Source of the DNA: Cinclus cinclus
Lineage: Eukaryota > Chordata > Aves > Passeriformes > Cinclidae
NCBI RefSeq assembly: GCF_963662255.1
Contig: NC_085047.1
Coordinates: forward strand, 98,649,619 to 98,713,618
DNA: 64,000 nucleotides
Reading direction: 5' to 3'
Shown: in pieces, positions 40,019 to 55,600 of the stretch
Position numbering within the stretch: the stretch's first letter is position 1
Layout: every line of letters begins with the position of its first letter
The notes under the pieces: model-generated
The model's database searches: none
The model's input: the letters and a program-made list of their open reading frames with translations, nothing else
Told to the model about the DNA's origin: nothing
Program-made: the position numbers and the translations under genes

Positions 40019-43000
40019 GAACCAAAAAAACACAACCCTCACATATTTGCTGGACTGGGTTCCTAGCACTTCCCAGGGCTCTTCTCCATCCCGTTATGAG
40101 AATCAAACCATGCCCTGTCCCCAGACACATGGGGACAAACCCACCATCTCATCCCTCACCAGCAAGCAAGGGATGGCCAAATGACATTTCTGCCACTTGG
40201 CAGAAACCTTAGAATAAATTATAAAATATAAGAGTAATTTTAAAATACAGTAAAAATGGCAAAAACAAAAAAAAGGAAAGTGGGGAACATGGAATTGGAT
40301 TAAATAACTGAAACTACATGATGTTTTTTTGCCCCAGTGAAACTAAAACTCAATCTTCATTTTCCTAATGCATTTGACTACTGATCTTTGCTGGCTTCAG
40401 TTCTGCATTTCCTGGCCTTGTGATATAAATGTAGTTTAAGGCCCTGAAGACCGGTTGGTAGATAGGATCTGTCCCCATCATAAATACATTCCATAATAAA
40501 AAAATCTAGAGATGGAAATATCTTCTAACTTTTTCAATTTTCATGTCTTCCAGCACGTTTTGTCTCCATGGATACTGAAAGCTCTACTTTTCCTTTATTC
40601 TGTGTAGAATATAAGCCTTTGAGCAGATACATACAACACTAATATTCCTCATGCACAAAAACCACCACAGATTTGTCAACAATTTTTTTTTAATAAAAAA
40701 TATTTTTTCTGTGAAAACCAAAATTTCTTGTGGACCGCACACATCCTGGGTAGAAGTATTTCCTATTTCAGTCACCATTTTTTATGAGAGGATGTGACAA
40801 GAGAAAGGTGAGCAGCAGCTGACCTAGAAGCTATTCAAGAAACACCCTGCCTCTATGGAATAAGCTCCTAATTGCCAACCTGAGTTTATTTATGCCTAGT
40901 TTATGATTCATAGCTGTGCTTCAATGGAAAGAACTCTTTCTTTTCTGTTCATTCCCATGGTGTACCATTGACAATAATCACACCCTTCTCATCTTCCCTT
41001 TCACGATGCTAAGCAGTATTATTCTCCTTCAGTCCTCAAGATGAGAATACCTCTATTTCCTTAATTGTTTTCACACAATTTCTCCAGACATTATTTCATC
41101 TTTCTTGAACACAAGGAACTGCAAATGTACTCATATTCCAAGTGAAACTGTATCAGTGCCCTTTGCAATGCTATAAACACTTTTTTTTCTCTACCAGAAA
41201 TCTAACACCAAAACAAATACCGTACTTTTCAGAAATGCAACAACCACCAAGGAGACCCATGAAATTATTCTGAACAAACTGTCTATTGTAACATTATGCT
41301 TAATCTTCCTCTCCCATTCATCATTATTCCTTGTTTTCAATTACTTCCTTGTTCTAAACTCTCACAACAAATGTCAGAATAATCAATCTATTGGTACTCA
41401 AGTCAGATTTTTGCTTATTTTTAACAGAAAAAAAAATATATATTTGTTATTCTCCAGTCATATGTGAGCAGCTCTGGAAGGATTGAGCTACCAAAAATTT
41501 TTTAGATCAGATTTTAAGGTTTATGTGTCAGCCCCTTCAATATTTTGAGCTGATGTCTAATGACACAGACAACACAAACCTTGAAGAGAAAGTAACATAT
41601 TCTACAAGAACAATGAATATAGCTAGGGAGAGGACCTTGTGCCATTATTACTGTCATCTAGGGATGGCTATCATATGGTTCCTAGGATCCAGGAAGATCG
41701 GACACTTGGGTTTTATTCTTAAAACAGAGATTCTATTTTTCAGGCCCTCATTTACACCAATAACCTTGGTTTTAATACAGCACTTCCAACATTACCACTC
41801 TGTTGAGAGTGCAGGTAGAAAATATCTCCTTTTGAGATAATTTCTATATTAAAGTACACTAACTACTAAATGCATTATGGCTCCTTGATTCTGTCTGAAG
41901 ACCATCTTTCATTTCCACCAGCTTCCTCTGCAAAGAACTCAGCTTGACCTTTTACAATTTGCACAGAAACCTTTAGCCTTCTTTGTTTGCAGGATCTCTG
42001 CTGACCCTTCATTCTGAGGCAGTTAATTGTACATTTGCACTTCCAATAGAATGCTTTATGTGTGGTTCTGACAGCTTGGAGACTTCGTTTTCTGGAGGAA
42101 AAAAAAATTAACTGTCCCCTGATCTCTTCAGTTTAGTTAACTAATTCCCTTAATTTAATTCCCTGCATTTTGTTCAAATTCCATTTGAAATTGGTTAAAA
42201 GTTGTCAGCATTTGTTCCAGAACTGTTTTCATAGTTAGCTCTTCCATAAGGTCATTTCTACATACCAAAGTCAAGCCTGAAATGGAGTGATCTTTTCATT
42301 CAGCAACTATTAGGAGAAGAAATATGTTGACTACTGCATCCAGAAATATCCTTCCTATCATTATTAATAGCATCTTCTCCAAGGACTAAAAGTTTCCCAT
42401 AGATATGGATTTCCCAGTAGTATTTCCTTCTCGAGCAACATTGACTTCTACACAAAAGCTGAACTTGGCATCTACAGCAGACCCCTAATACCATCTCACA
42501 TCTCAAATGTGCCCAGATAAGGTAAAGCAGGACAAGAGCAGGGACCTGTGCACTTGTCCATCCCATCAACCAGGAGGCCTTCCAGGCAACCAGCAACTGG
42601 GATAACCTTCTCACCATCTCCAGGCCATCCTGGCACTGTGTGAACAGGCTGGGAAGCACAACTAAGACTGTTCCTATGTTGTATTTCATAAAAAATTCAC
42701 CCAGAATCCATTTTTAAAGTAATACAAATTATAGAAAAATTTAAAAATTCATCAACATTGCCATGGCTTTTAGAACTTCTTAAGTTGTAGATCCCTTCCA
42801 TCAAAAAATGTGAGAGAATTAGCTAGTCTGACCTAACAGAAGATTTTTATCATTATTTGACATATGTTTACAAAAGGATAAGCTGGAAGACAATCTATTC
42901 TTGATTTGGCATTTCAGAAGCATCTCTCACCTTTGTAGTGTAACAAGGGCAGATTTAAGTACTTGAGTGCAGTTGTATTTATTAACACTTTGTATGAGTC

Positions 43001-46000
43001 ACCACTTCCAAATGTCTTATGCCATCCTTAAAATCATATGGCATATATTTCCTTTTAACATTTTGCTAAGTGCTACTAAAACTTTACAGCCCTGGGGGAA
43101 AATTATGTAGGAGAGCTGGCACACTTATACTTTAAACAATGAGGCATACGTAGATCTGTTCATCCTTTACCCCATTCAGATATGCAACAAGCAAAAAAAT
43201 ACCTTAACGCAACATAATCCATAAAATTGTACAAGTATGGATTATATTTCCCCCAGAAAATACAAAATATCCCTCGTAAGCCTGCACAAAGAGCCACTGC
43301 CTAGCACAAGATTATGACCCTAAATCCTAAGAGTAGCCATGTAAGAGAAGAAAAAAGCCAATATGACTTTTTAAAAAATTGTTTGATTTTAAAAATAAAT
43401 AGATTCACAACAGATTCTCTTTAAAGAGTATGTACTGTTCTGACTTTTTAGTCTTATGTTTTCTGTTTTCAGAAGTTTGGCCAAACAGAAAGAATAGCAC
43501 CACTGTGGGGTCATCTTTGTCAAACACCTATATAAGGTCTAGGCAGGCGAGCGTTTTTCCCACTGACAGTGTGTCTGCAACCACTGATAGTGAAAAGTAG
43601 AAGTTGGAGGTTTCCTCCAGATTAAGCTATCCTCACAAGAACGAGTTACTGTCACAGGAGTAGTGGTGCAAACAAAAGGAACCTGTTGGTATGAGCAGAG
43701 GGCTTTTGCCCACTGTAATGAATGTTTGCTTCACCTACTGGGGTTTAATGTGGCAGGGACACACCTAGGAGCTTCTTCCACAGCTGCTACTCCAAGTGCC
43801 AGGAGTTTTTATATCCCCTGGGCCATGCAGAAGCCAGGGGGCTGCAGGGGATCTGTGCTTGGACTGAGGGCTGGCTGCCAGACTCAACAGCAGCAGGGTC
43901 ACCTCATCCATGCCTTTCTCCCTCTCATCAGTACTTCGCAATATCTCCTCCTTTTCATCCCCCGTTATCTTCAGTTTGCTATCTCCCAACTCCACCTCTC
44001 CCTTTTCTGTCCCCCAAACCAAGCACCATTAACAAACTCATTTCAAGAGAAAGTCCAGCAGAATGAGAAAGATGAGGTATGTCCTTGGCTTCCCTCTTCT
44101 CCTCTGCCTGCAGAGGCAGCAGATCTCAGTCACTGAGAGGATGATTCTTCCTAACTAAGGAAGTGCAGAATTAAGCTGATTAAGGCAACTATTTAAAAGA
44201 TGGGAAAGGGAAAAAAAAGTAAAGACATGAACTGAAAAAGTTGCAAAGGGCAGTATCTATCTGAATGAAGAACACCACAGCACTGATGTCAGCTGCTAAG
44301 CTTGGGCTCCATTTATAGTTGGGGTGAGGAAGGGATCATGACAGAGGACATTCTCCTTTTGACTTCAGGCCATGAAATGAGCTCCTGTCACTCTGCTCCC
44401 ACATATTTTTCCCCACTATGTGTGAAGTTCATCCCTGCAGAAGGCAACCAATGCAAAGGACAGTTTCTAGGCAGAGACACAGAAAAAGGGTGTCCCTCAC
44501 AGTAGAGCCAGCATCCCTCCTGCAGGCAAAACAAAATGAAGGAAGGAAAACTTGGATAACTAACAGGTCAGCAAAAGCACAGTTTCAACTGAAAGGCCAC
44601 ATACTCATGCTGCCCCAAGAATAAATTTAAGTCAATATGAAAAGTTGGTCACAGGGCTCTGGAAGAGCTGAAGGAGTGAACTGGAAAAACCATCCAAATT
44701 CTGAGCCACAGACCCTGCTGTGTTTGTCTAAGAGATTACACATAGCTGTGTGCAACAGTAAGGGGCAGGAATCCACAGCTCAGGAGGTCTCCCAGGTCTT
44801 ACATTCTGAGATACTGGCCAAGGTGAATTCTGCTAACTTTTCAAGTATTTTCCTTCCCAAGTTTCAATCAATTATGAAGAGTTACAGGCTCAAAGACTGA
44901 TTTTCTTATAGAAAGTAACAAAAAAGCAGAACAAATACACCTCTTTGAAACCTTCAGGGAAAGGATCAGTCCCTTAATTTGCCAGACGTGTAAACAGTAA
45001 TTCCACTAGCATATTTCCAAAGTGCTTTTTATCTCTTTACTATTGCCATTCTCTTTGAAGAAGCAGCAGATTCTCAGGAGAACAACAATTAATAGAGTCA
45101 GTCTAGAGATCATTTCCCCCAGTCCCTCTGCAGTGCTAAATTGCACGAGACTCCAGGAAACAAGAGTAAAGTGGACAATATAAAAACAATCTAACCTACT
45201 CCAGATGCGAGGAAGATGTGTACCAAAGCAATGGGGGACATGCACATGTTGGAAGGGAGCTCCAGAAAAACTGTTCTTTCTTTGTCTTTATTTCCCCCAT
45301 TTTCCTTGATGCTCAGACCTACAGAGATTTACTAAGACTAGAAGTTCATGTTTGAGAGGTCATTTGGGAAGTAATTTAAATACATTTAAGATTACATTCA
45401 TGTAAACCTATGTGTATGAAAGTGCAAGTGAGCAGGGAGACTACCAAACACTCCTGACACAAAGAAATCCATGACTAAGAGGCAGGATGGTGGCACGCCG
45501 CCCCCGCAGAATAAGGCTAAATGGCAGACACAGTTTGGATCCTCAAGTAGAGAAAACACATATGAACATCAAAAGAAGGCACCAGAAAGCAGGCTGTCAA
45601 AACTAATAAAAGACCTCAGAAAGTTCTGGATTAATTATTTGTATGCCTCAGATCCAGCCTATGTAGAAGAGGCACCCTGCTGCAAGCACAGCTACAAGTG
45701 AATCAGTGTAATTAGAGCAGGTTCCCCTCTGCTTTATTAATGCATGTATCTGGGCCCTTACCTTTTTCTCCAAGTTGGTATATTGTTTATTTCCATAACT
45801 AACACAATTACTTCTGCTGCTGTCAAAACTGAAACATTTTTCTTCTTTCTTTTTATTTGATAAAGTCAATGCTGGAAAGAGCAGATTTTTAAGGAAAAGG
45901 AATTCTCAGAAGTAAGTGTGAGGTTTCACAAATACCAACACTGAAAACACCACAACAGTCCATACTCACAACTGGGCTTTACAACAGCAAATTTAAGCTT

Positions 46001-49000
46001 CATCAGAACACAGCATACTGCTCTGTTTTACAAGATACAAGAAATGACTGTACTCATAAAGGAAACATTTTTAAATGGATAGCTGAACTCGGTTTTGGCA
46101 AGGTAACTTAAGCATCTTCTAGTAAGTGTGAACAAGCTTTGCTACAACATCAGGAAGCCAAGCAGCAAGCCTTGCTCACTCCTCCCATGTGGTGGCCATT
46201 GATACCAATGGCTTTTGTTAAAAACCAACTGTGATGTGGTGATTGGGTAATCTTGAATACTTCCAGCAGCGAATACAGGAACATACAAAAAAACACACAC
46301 AGCTAATACACTGTAATACACATACAAAAGAAAAAAAACCAGACAAGCTTGTGATTACAAGGATCTTTTTTTTTTTCCTCAAAGAAAGATCTTTCGAGCA
46401 TTGCTCCTTGGAAACATGATGGTTTGGCCTTCGCTTACATGGGTATGAGAGCAGGACTGTTGATATGAATGTGTAGTTCAGCCTCAAGTGCTGCTCTTCA
46501 GTGAGCAAACAAAAGCTGCAGCTGAAGTCTGGAGGAGCTATCAACCTCCAAGACTGATGCAAACCAAGACTTTGGTAAGTAATTGCCAAAACTCAGGATT
46601 CACTGAACACCAGAGGACAAAGGTATTTTTTCAGCCCTTTTTTGAGTGTCAACACAGTTTCTATACAAGAATTCTTTTGAAGTGTTACTCAGAGCATGCA
46701 CCAAACACCAGTGTAGGCTGGCTGAAGGGGCAGTGATCCTACAGCAGCTTCCTGCTGCCAGCAGGAATGGAGCTCAGCAGGACATCCAGCTACACCATCC
46801 CTAGGACTGTATCTACAATGTCCACCCAAACACCACATTACTTCTCTTGTCTGAAACAAATGTGAACACTCCTGTAGCTCTGAGCAGGTCAGGGTAGCCC
46901 TGATCTTCACTTTTCACTACATATGCTTATTTATAGCCATCACTGAGGTTGAAAGCACCATTGCTAAGGCTGGGATTATCTGAATTACAAGTGGCTCAAC
47001 ATGGACAAAAAGGACTCCCAAATGCAAAGAATTTGCATTGTAAGACATAATTTTAATGGGTGACAGGGAATACAGAGCCATTCATTTCCCCACTTCTGCT
47101 TCAAGAAAGGAAGCCTTGAGGAGATTTGAAGATAGCTCACATAAAAGCAACCTCATTTGACTGATGAATGGAATCAAAATGTCTGTTTCTTTGTCTGGAG
47201 CCAGATTGAGAAATTGCACTTAGATTTAAATCTCCATCTAAACACCTAAATATGCACTGTTGTGAGTCAGAATATTTATTTTTGCCTTGCTCCAATCACC
47301 TTGTTAAAGCTGCATTCAAGCCTGCTTTAAAAGGGATCCACAGAGGTAGCTAGAGGCCAGTTTAGGCAAAATAGTAAGACATTAATTCCTCATGGTAACT
47401 CATTCCAGAAAAAAGGGAGCTCCACTTTTCCCCCTTGATTTTCCATTCTTAATAGATAAATAGCAATTCTACTGAGTTAACAGAAAACTGAGTAGTATTA
47501 CCATTAGTGGGGGGGAAAAAAAGCTTAAAGGGGGAAAACAGCGAGATGAATCATCAAGAACATAAGATTATTTGTGAAAACCAATGACATACGTACACAC
47601 TCCATTACACATTATTACTTCTAAATGCATCAAAATGCATTAAGCACTTTACAGAACAAGCTATGTACAAACGCTGCTCTTATCAGTTTATAAATCTGCC
47701 TTCATGAACACTGAAACAAACCATCCTCACCCCTTGTCAAGCAGCCATGCGACTGCTGGGATTTTCAGAAGCAGTGACTGAAATCTGCTTTCAGTTTTGA
47801 AGTTTGTTTTACACCAGACTTCGGGAGCAGAGCTGCACCATTTCAGAGAACTTCAGTAATACATACTGTAAAGAAAACATTTGTCCATGTAAAACTAAAC
47901 CTTGACTTAGCCTGGCCTTGCACCCTTAGGAGAGGGATAGTATTAGACACGAAATCAAACCAACAAGTGCCTCAAACACACGAGACTAACACACACACTG
48001 CAATGAGAATCTATACAACACAAGGGGGAAAACAGAGAGGCATTTTAACATCAATCTTCTACATCTTTGCAGCTGAAGGTCTCCATTTGCATTTGAAGGG
48101 CTCAAAACAAAGCCCCACCTTGCAAGATGACACCAGAAAAATTAAAGGAAATATACTTAACAAATGGCAACAGCATGAAGACATGAACTCTAACAACCCT
48201 ATCTTGGGAGAATGTGTGTTACAAAATTACACACAACTTGGGAGAAGCCAAAAAACTTGCTATTTCCTGTGACTTTTGGTGAAAGGGACACTCTAAACTG
48301 TAAAGCCTCACACATTTAAGTAAATGCTTATTAATAGCCAATGTGTGGTGTTTATTTTAACACCAAAAGATGAAGAAAGTTATTTAAATAAGTGTAAATA
48401 TTCCACCAGAAAGCATACAGAATGAGTTAGGCTGATAAATGTGCTCTGCACAGCATTTTCATTAAAAACTGTTGTGCATGATCTAGAGAGCATCTGCATT
48501 TCATGATGGTTCATTTTCTCAGTTTCCTGCGAGAGAAAGAATTTAAGAGAACTTTAAAATAAGCAATAGATTAAAAAACCATCATCAGAAACATGATAGT
48601 AAAGGAAAAGAATTCAGTGATGTTTCTTCAGCTGGAATTTCAGGCATGAATTCCACATAAAGGGCCAGTGATTTAAATAACTAGTATAAAATATAGTAAG
48701 ATATAAGTAAACTCTGCTTAATATTACATGCTCGCTAAAGGAACAGGCACTCTATTTGCAGGCATAGATAATAATTGTAAGGACTTCCTGGCAATAATAG
48801 TTCTTGTCAAACAGTTTGTGGTTATGCTCAAGTAAAAAAAAAAAAAAAGAGCCAAAACAAAAAACCAGCAGCTTGCTACTCATCAGATTTTCTCCCTGTG
48901 TGCATTTTAGTTACTCTTTATTTAAGGTAGGGCAGAAACACTGTCCCCTTCACCTTTTTCAGTCTTGCTGAGAGAAAAGGAGCTGCAATAACATAAAATC

Positions 49001-52000
49001 GTTTTGCTGCACAGTAACAATTACTGGGTATTATCTGGCAACACCATACATAAGAAAAAAAAAACACAGCCTGATGCCTCAGCTGGCCAAATGAACTGGG
49101 TTGGCTCCTAGTAAAGGCATTTTTCAAATTCAGCTGTATAGATCTCAAAGCTGCTGAAAGACAATAAATTTAAAAATCAGCCAAGTAATTTTTCCCCCAT
49201 CACTTCACTGAAGATGACTAAAGGCCCCTATGACATATTTAAGGGCACAAAAATAGCTCTTGCTTACCTGGGTTTAAGAAAGCCTGCACCAACACAAATA
49301 CATAATGAGATGACTGTAAATGGATGATGGAAATGCAGAAAGGAAAAATGATACAAATTGGTGTGACACACGGTATTGAAAAAATTAAAGTCATACCACT
49401 GTAGCAAGGGCCACAGTCTTGACTCGAGTTCAGTCTAATTTAGAGACTAGTAGGCACTATGGCAATTTTAACTTACAGCCAGAAATGCTGTTCCAGTACT
49501 GAAGGATTTAAATACTCTCCAGCCATTATGTATACTTCCTAGAAGTAAAATACATAATTCCGCATCACTGGCAACAAACTATCCAAAATCATGCAGAACA
49601 ACTCAGTAACTGGAGACTCCCAAATTTCTCATATAATGCAATGCTTTCAAGACTACAGTGCTATCAGAAAATAAAGATTTGCAAGGACCAATTCCAAAGC
49701 CATGAATCACCTTTAGTGGGACAACTATAGTTCATTAGAGAACTCACTGCAGGGAGAATGTCTCCCCCAAAAACAATATAGCTAGCCAGAAAGTAAATCA
49801 TCAGCTGATCAGCATCCAAAAAGGACAAGAGTATCTCTTCTGTAAATAAATGTAAGCAACTCTCCTTGTTACAATAAAGTAACAAAAACATATGACAGAG
49901 AAATGTACAATCTATCCAGGACTGCGCAGTTTGCAGTTTTTACCCTCTTTCTCCTCTGTATTTCTGACAGAGTTTAAATCTGCCCTCTTGCAACATTTTT
50001 ATTATTCTAAATTCCTAAAATACAGAATTCGGCATTGCTTCACACAGGCTGTGCACTGATGCATGGAAAATCCTGACTAAAATGCAGATGCATTCTGAAA
50101 GAAGACAGGTAAGGGGCAATAAAGCTCAAGAATTTGCATTTAATTAGACCATTCTCCTGTGACCTTAGACTGAGTCTCAGATCTACATCAATCTAAATCA
50201 GACCTTGTGAATATATTCCAGCATAAGACATGCAAAAATAAAACAAACCACAAATATTTATAGAGAAATTCATATTATCAGTCTTCAATAACTCTGAAAA
50301 CAAAGCTCATCACTAGCAACTTCATTTCTTCCAGCAGCAGCATCCAACTGCGGGCTCACTCAGCCACAAGAAAACAAAGCAGCCCAGAATGATGAACCAG
50401 CAAGACCCTTGCCCAGAATATAAAACTGTGTGTCCTGAATCACAGCTGAGCAGAAGCTCACTTTCTGCAGGAGGACTGTGAACTGCCTCTGGAAAGCCCA
50501 GTGGCTTTAAATCCAAAACTACCAGGTCATGCTGAGAGCTGGATTGACTCATTTATGCACTTGTGTGACATTGTAGGTTTTATCCTGGAAAACTTAAGCT
50601 TGTGTCCATCATGTACAAGTGGGAGCAAGGGGTGCAATTCTCAGCTGCTCACAGCTCTGTGTCAGAGCTGGCAGTCATGTCCTGTGCTCTTCCAATAGTC
50701 AGCTCAGGTAGTTCAGCTTTTGAGCTTACAAGAACAAGGGTCAGCAGCTCCCCTGCTCCTGAGCTGACCAGAGGTGTTAGAATGTGCTGTCTGACACCCA
50801 AATAATGTTGAGAGCTATGCACATGCATCTCTCCAGTGAAAACCCACCACTGAGATATGAGACCTGAACATTGCATCCCTCACTGCATCCCTCCCCGAGG
50901 CTCACATGTGCTTCTCATGGGTTGAAGAAAACCCCCCTGGTCATTGCTACTACCTCTACTTGTGCAAGACACTGCAGACACCACAAGAAGAGATTCAGCA
51001 GCTACAACTCTGAAAGACATGCACCCTCCATTTAAAAGCCAAGCCATGTACTTTCCTCTCCTGCCACCTGTTCCTACCATTTGTGCAGATGTGCTCAGAG
51101 GTCAGAACAGGCTGTGAACTCAGCAATGAAAGGACTCCACAGGAGACCACAGAAACAGGCATCTGGGAGAAGGAGAAACCAGCTGTTCAGGGGGTTCCTC
51201 AATTACTCATAAAGATCTCTGCTTGCAAACAAAATACCCCCCCGACACTACCACAAGTTCCTCATTGCCATACCCTGCAGTAAAATCAATCACTCATTTT
51301 TATTTAAGACAACTTTCACAGAAATTGGGAGTATTTCCAACATTCAGTATGTGCAGCTACAAAAGCTGACATTTAAAGGATATATAATAACAGTATGCAA
51401 ATATTAATGACAGCCTGCAATGACACATGACAAGAACAATTCACCACAGAAGAAAAAAATAAACACTTAAGGTCACAGTACCAATTAAAGGATGTTTTAT
51501 CCAGAGGGTCGCTGGAATGTGAGACAATTTGCCAAGGGAAACTGAGGGTGTGGTCACTGCACAAAGCTGGACTCCACATCTGTTTCAAGACCCAGGACAC
51601 ATTTCAGCAAGAACAGGACAGGACCAGGCTGCAATTACCTATGGTTTTCTTCCAGCACAATTTGTTTATGGGTTTATTTTGGTTTTTGTACAGAGAGCTC
51701 TACATACTGTGCTCATTCAAAACCCCCACCTGGAAAGCAGAATTATATTTCCAAGTTTTTTTAAGCAAGCTTAATCAAACAATGATCTTTAGATTCTTTT
51801 CCACAGCTTGTGTTTAAACAAAGTGCTTTGCAAGACTCAGGATATTTATTAATAGGACCAGACTGGAAAAAATACAGTAATCATATAAATGAGAATTTCA
51901 GCCAGCAAGGATACTGAATCCATAAGCCAAGTCACGTATAGATGAGTGTAACAGGACCTTTTAAAAACTAACAGGAAAGAGGGAAAAATAGTCATCATCA

Positions 52001-52672
52001 AACACCATTTAATTCAGGTCTCTGCATCAAATCTAACAACCCAAACAATACAACTGACCTTTGTAAATATTTAAAACTTTCCAAATGTTACACTTTTATC
52101 AACATCAGAAGAAAACAATAGCAGCTGATTGAAACTGCAATCTCAGTTTCCAGAGATAAGACACCCAGGCCAAAGTCTGGGTGCAACAGGTATACTTAGT
52201 TACACAATATACTTGATTTCAAAGAAATTCCACAATAAACAAAAACAGTGAAGACTGCCTCTACCCTACGATAATTACAAAGAATTGTACTAGTTATAAA
52301 ATCATAGGTTCATCTATCTTCATGGCAGCATAGCAAAAGTCATCGATAATCAGATTCATATAAACTTATGCACAAAAGTATGAGATATTATTTTGAAGTA
52401 AACAATTCAATTGTAGATGAAGTATCAACAATCTCCAGTATAATTTCCACAGCTTCAATCACCTGCTTCAAAAATGTAAAGCATCCAAGTATGAAATAAC
52501 AGCAGACTATCCTGCAGGTAGTTAAGATCAGCACTTACTCTTCCTGCATACCTGAGGGCACCACAGCCTGAAAAACCCAAACTTTACTTAGGTTGCCCTT
52601 AGCAAATGAACACTAAATACAGTCTATTTAAGTACTGCTGTAATATTCAATTTTCCATCAGCAATAAATAAC

Positions 52673-52686
52673 TTTTTTTTTTTTTT
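52673..52686. repeat. T14 homopolymer
   Basis: Fourteen T residues, with AATAAATAAC just before them on the plus strand. Confidence 0.95.
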
Positions 52687-55600
52687 ATGTAGTAGAGGAT
52701 ATGTTCAGAAAATTCTTTTAAATGTGAGCTATCAATAACACTTAGATAGTAAGCATTCGAAAGAAAAAAACATTACTTACTTTTCTTTTTGAGTCAGTCA
52801 TATCTGATAAGATCCAGGTATCTCCCAAGGGAGCACTAAGATCTGACACCCCTTTAGAGAAACTTTATGTGAGCCATGTGGACTTGTCAGCCAAGGCATG
52901 CTACAGAAAGGCTGTCAGGTTCTCTTTGGAAGCAATGCAATGCATATAGACCTTTATTCCCTAGACAAGAAAAAGCCATTTCACACCATGGAGTGAAATG
53001 TTTTTTTATATTCTCAAATGTCATAGAAAGGCAGCAATAGTGTAGAATTTGAACTCTGAGTACATCTTCCCCAAGTCACTAAGAGTTCAGCTGGCTTTCT
53101 GCCACAGGTACAGGTTCTCCATTAGAACAACAGCAGCACAGAGAATACTACTTGGTGAACAACAGAGGTCCTTAGCAGACAAATGAATGAAGTTCCAAAA
53201 CCCCTGCTTACATGATGACACATAAACCAGAGTATTCCTTATATGTCATTTTCATTTGAGATTTAAATTCTAAATATATATGAAATTTTGAAGAGCTATA
53301 GCCAGCAAAACTACTTCACTATATATAACTCTACAGAAACAAATCTCTTGAGTAAGTAAATCTCCTTCCTCACAATTCTTCAAATTTGTACATAAAAGAT
53401 AACCAATTTGTAACTGAAGATAAATAAAAGTAGAACCAACTATCTAAATATGCCTGTGACCTCAATCACCTTCCATTTACTTCACTCTTCAGGCTGAAAG
53501 AAGTGTGAAGACACACCTGCAAATTTCAAAAAGCTTCTGGAAAACAGAACTGAAATACAAACCGTCAGCTTGTGTGAGGAATATTGACTAGGTGGAGTTC
53601 AACTTTTTTACTTCAGAGTAGTTCTGTATTCACACTACCATCACACCTGAACAATCTCTAAAGGCTAGCATGTTTCCTCACACAGGTTCTTTTAGGAAGA
53701 GAAGTATTTCCACAGGGGGAGAAAAAAAATTTAAAAGTACCAGAGAAGAGCCTTGCTCAAAAATCACCAAAAAAGGATATAGCAGAGACTGAAATCCTCA
53801 TCTTGCACTTCATCTACATGGCCAACCTTCATTCCAGGCACAGGTTGCTGATTTTAGCCATGCACGACCTTGATACGCAGGCAGACCTAAGCCCAAAATC
53901 TCATCCTGAAGCTTTGCAAAGGACTAGTGCTGGTTGATTCAATCTTCTGGAGAAGCAGAATCAGCATAAACCCTCCTGGTGAAGCACAGCACCACATCTG
54001 AACCTAGTGGCTGTGTGCCCCTCTGAAGGGAAACCCTGAAGGTCCACTCACATGGGAGTTTGATTAAACAGTATCTTTGGGAGTACTATTACAGGAACTG
54101 TAATTGCTCTGCAGGGACACATTATGCTAGAGACAGACAGAGAAACTGAATAAAGGGAAGCTTTTCTTCCTGCTATCTATACACAGGGTGGCCACTTTCT
54201 CCATACCTTAGGCCACTTGTATTCCTGCACAGTATGTGGGGGCAGACTAATAAAACCACATCAGTGCGGCTCTGCACCTAATCTAGCAAGTCCTGCCCAA
54301 CTGTATCTGCCCCCCCCATCTTTCTCCTGCACATGAGGAAGAACACTGATTATCCACGTGTCAGTGAAGAGCTCCTGGAACACATGAGGTGTCCAAGAGC
54401 TGTAAGAAAACAGAATCTGATCAGAGTGGAAATCTACTTCGTTTAACTTTTTAAAATCTTGCAACACACGTGAGCCCCTTGCTTCCTGTCTTCCCTGGAT
54501 TCCAGCTCTTTGGTGTTAACTCATGGCCACTTTGCACAGCAGATAAAAACCAGCTGGACTCACTTCAGATTCCATCAATCCCAATCAAAGCTCGGCCTTA
54601 GTGTTCATATTGAGTGTCAAAGAGTGCTCACTTCCTATATTTATATATGCTCTTTAGAGATTAGCAATAAAAGTGCTTTCAAATGTTGCAGAAGTGTAAG
54701 CATGAGTCACCACTGTCACTGGGAATTTCACCCAAATGAAGAATGAAGCACTGGGCTCAATAGTCATCAGAAATTTTATTCCTCCTTCCAAAAAATATGA
54801 CATGCGTTAGGTGAGATAAGTCCTTGACAAACAAAATCCAAGAATCAGATGCCAGAAATCTGACATTTAACTATTTCTCTACTGCTAATTGCCACTTCTG
54901 TAGCTTGCTTATTTGGTTAATTTGATAGTTTTCTTCAAAATCTCCTGATTTAAAAACAACACCTACAAAACTTCCTGAACAAGTTAACTCTGCTTGAAAG
55001 CATTCAGGATAGGAGAAAAGAAGCAGCTACCTTTTGTGAAGTAGGGATGTTTTAAGATTTTTTGGTGGGCAGGAACTTACTCTCCAGCCCACAGCCAGTC
55101 CTTAACCTCACCAAACCTAAGTATAAAAATACATTATGATTGATCTGGATACACACTGACCCAGCCTGGGTCTGTGCTGTTTCTTGCTGGCAAGCCCATC
55201 GGGAAGAGAGAGAAACCAGTCAACTCATCTAGGCAGCACACTTAGTCCAGTAAGATAAATTATTTGCAGGATTTCCTACAATTATGGTAACAAATGTGGT
55301 CTGCTTGTGGCATGTAAGTTTGTTGTTAAAATCCATGAGTGGCTGAAAGCTCAAGTCATGAGGCAATGTGTCCTGAAATGAGAGATGCAAGCAACTGTCT
55401 TTAAAAGTGGATTCTTGCAAAACACAAGCAAGCCCACAGGAGGATGTCAGTGCTTAGGTCCTCCTCACAAGGAGATTTTTACAGTTCCAGTTTACAGTTT
55501 GACAGCATCACCACCAATCTCACTACTCCATCCTGAATTATTCTAATATCTAATTCCTATGAGGTACAGTTAGCATTACTACAACTCGACTATTGGAGGA

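Noticed and set aside
42300..42689. 129-codon minus-strand frame rich in Leu, Val and Cys
   Set aside because: There is no recognised membrane-protein family, splice sites or promoter. It is a single isolated frame in AT-rich DNA.
50330..51290. GC-richer stretch considered as an endogenous retrovirus piece
   Set aside because: No protease, reverse transcriptase, primer-binding site or LTR termini were seen, and open frames there are under 80 codons.
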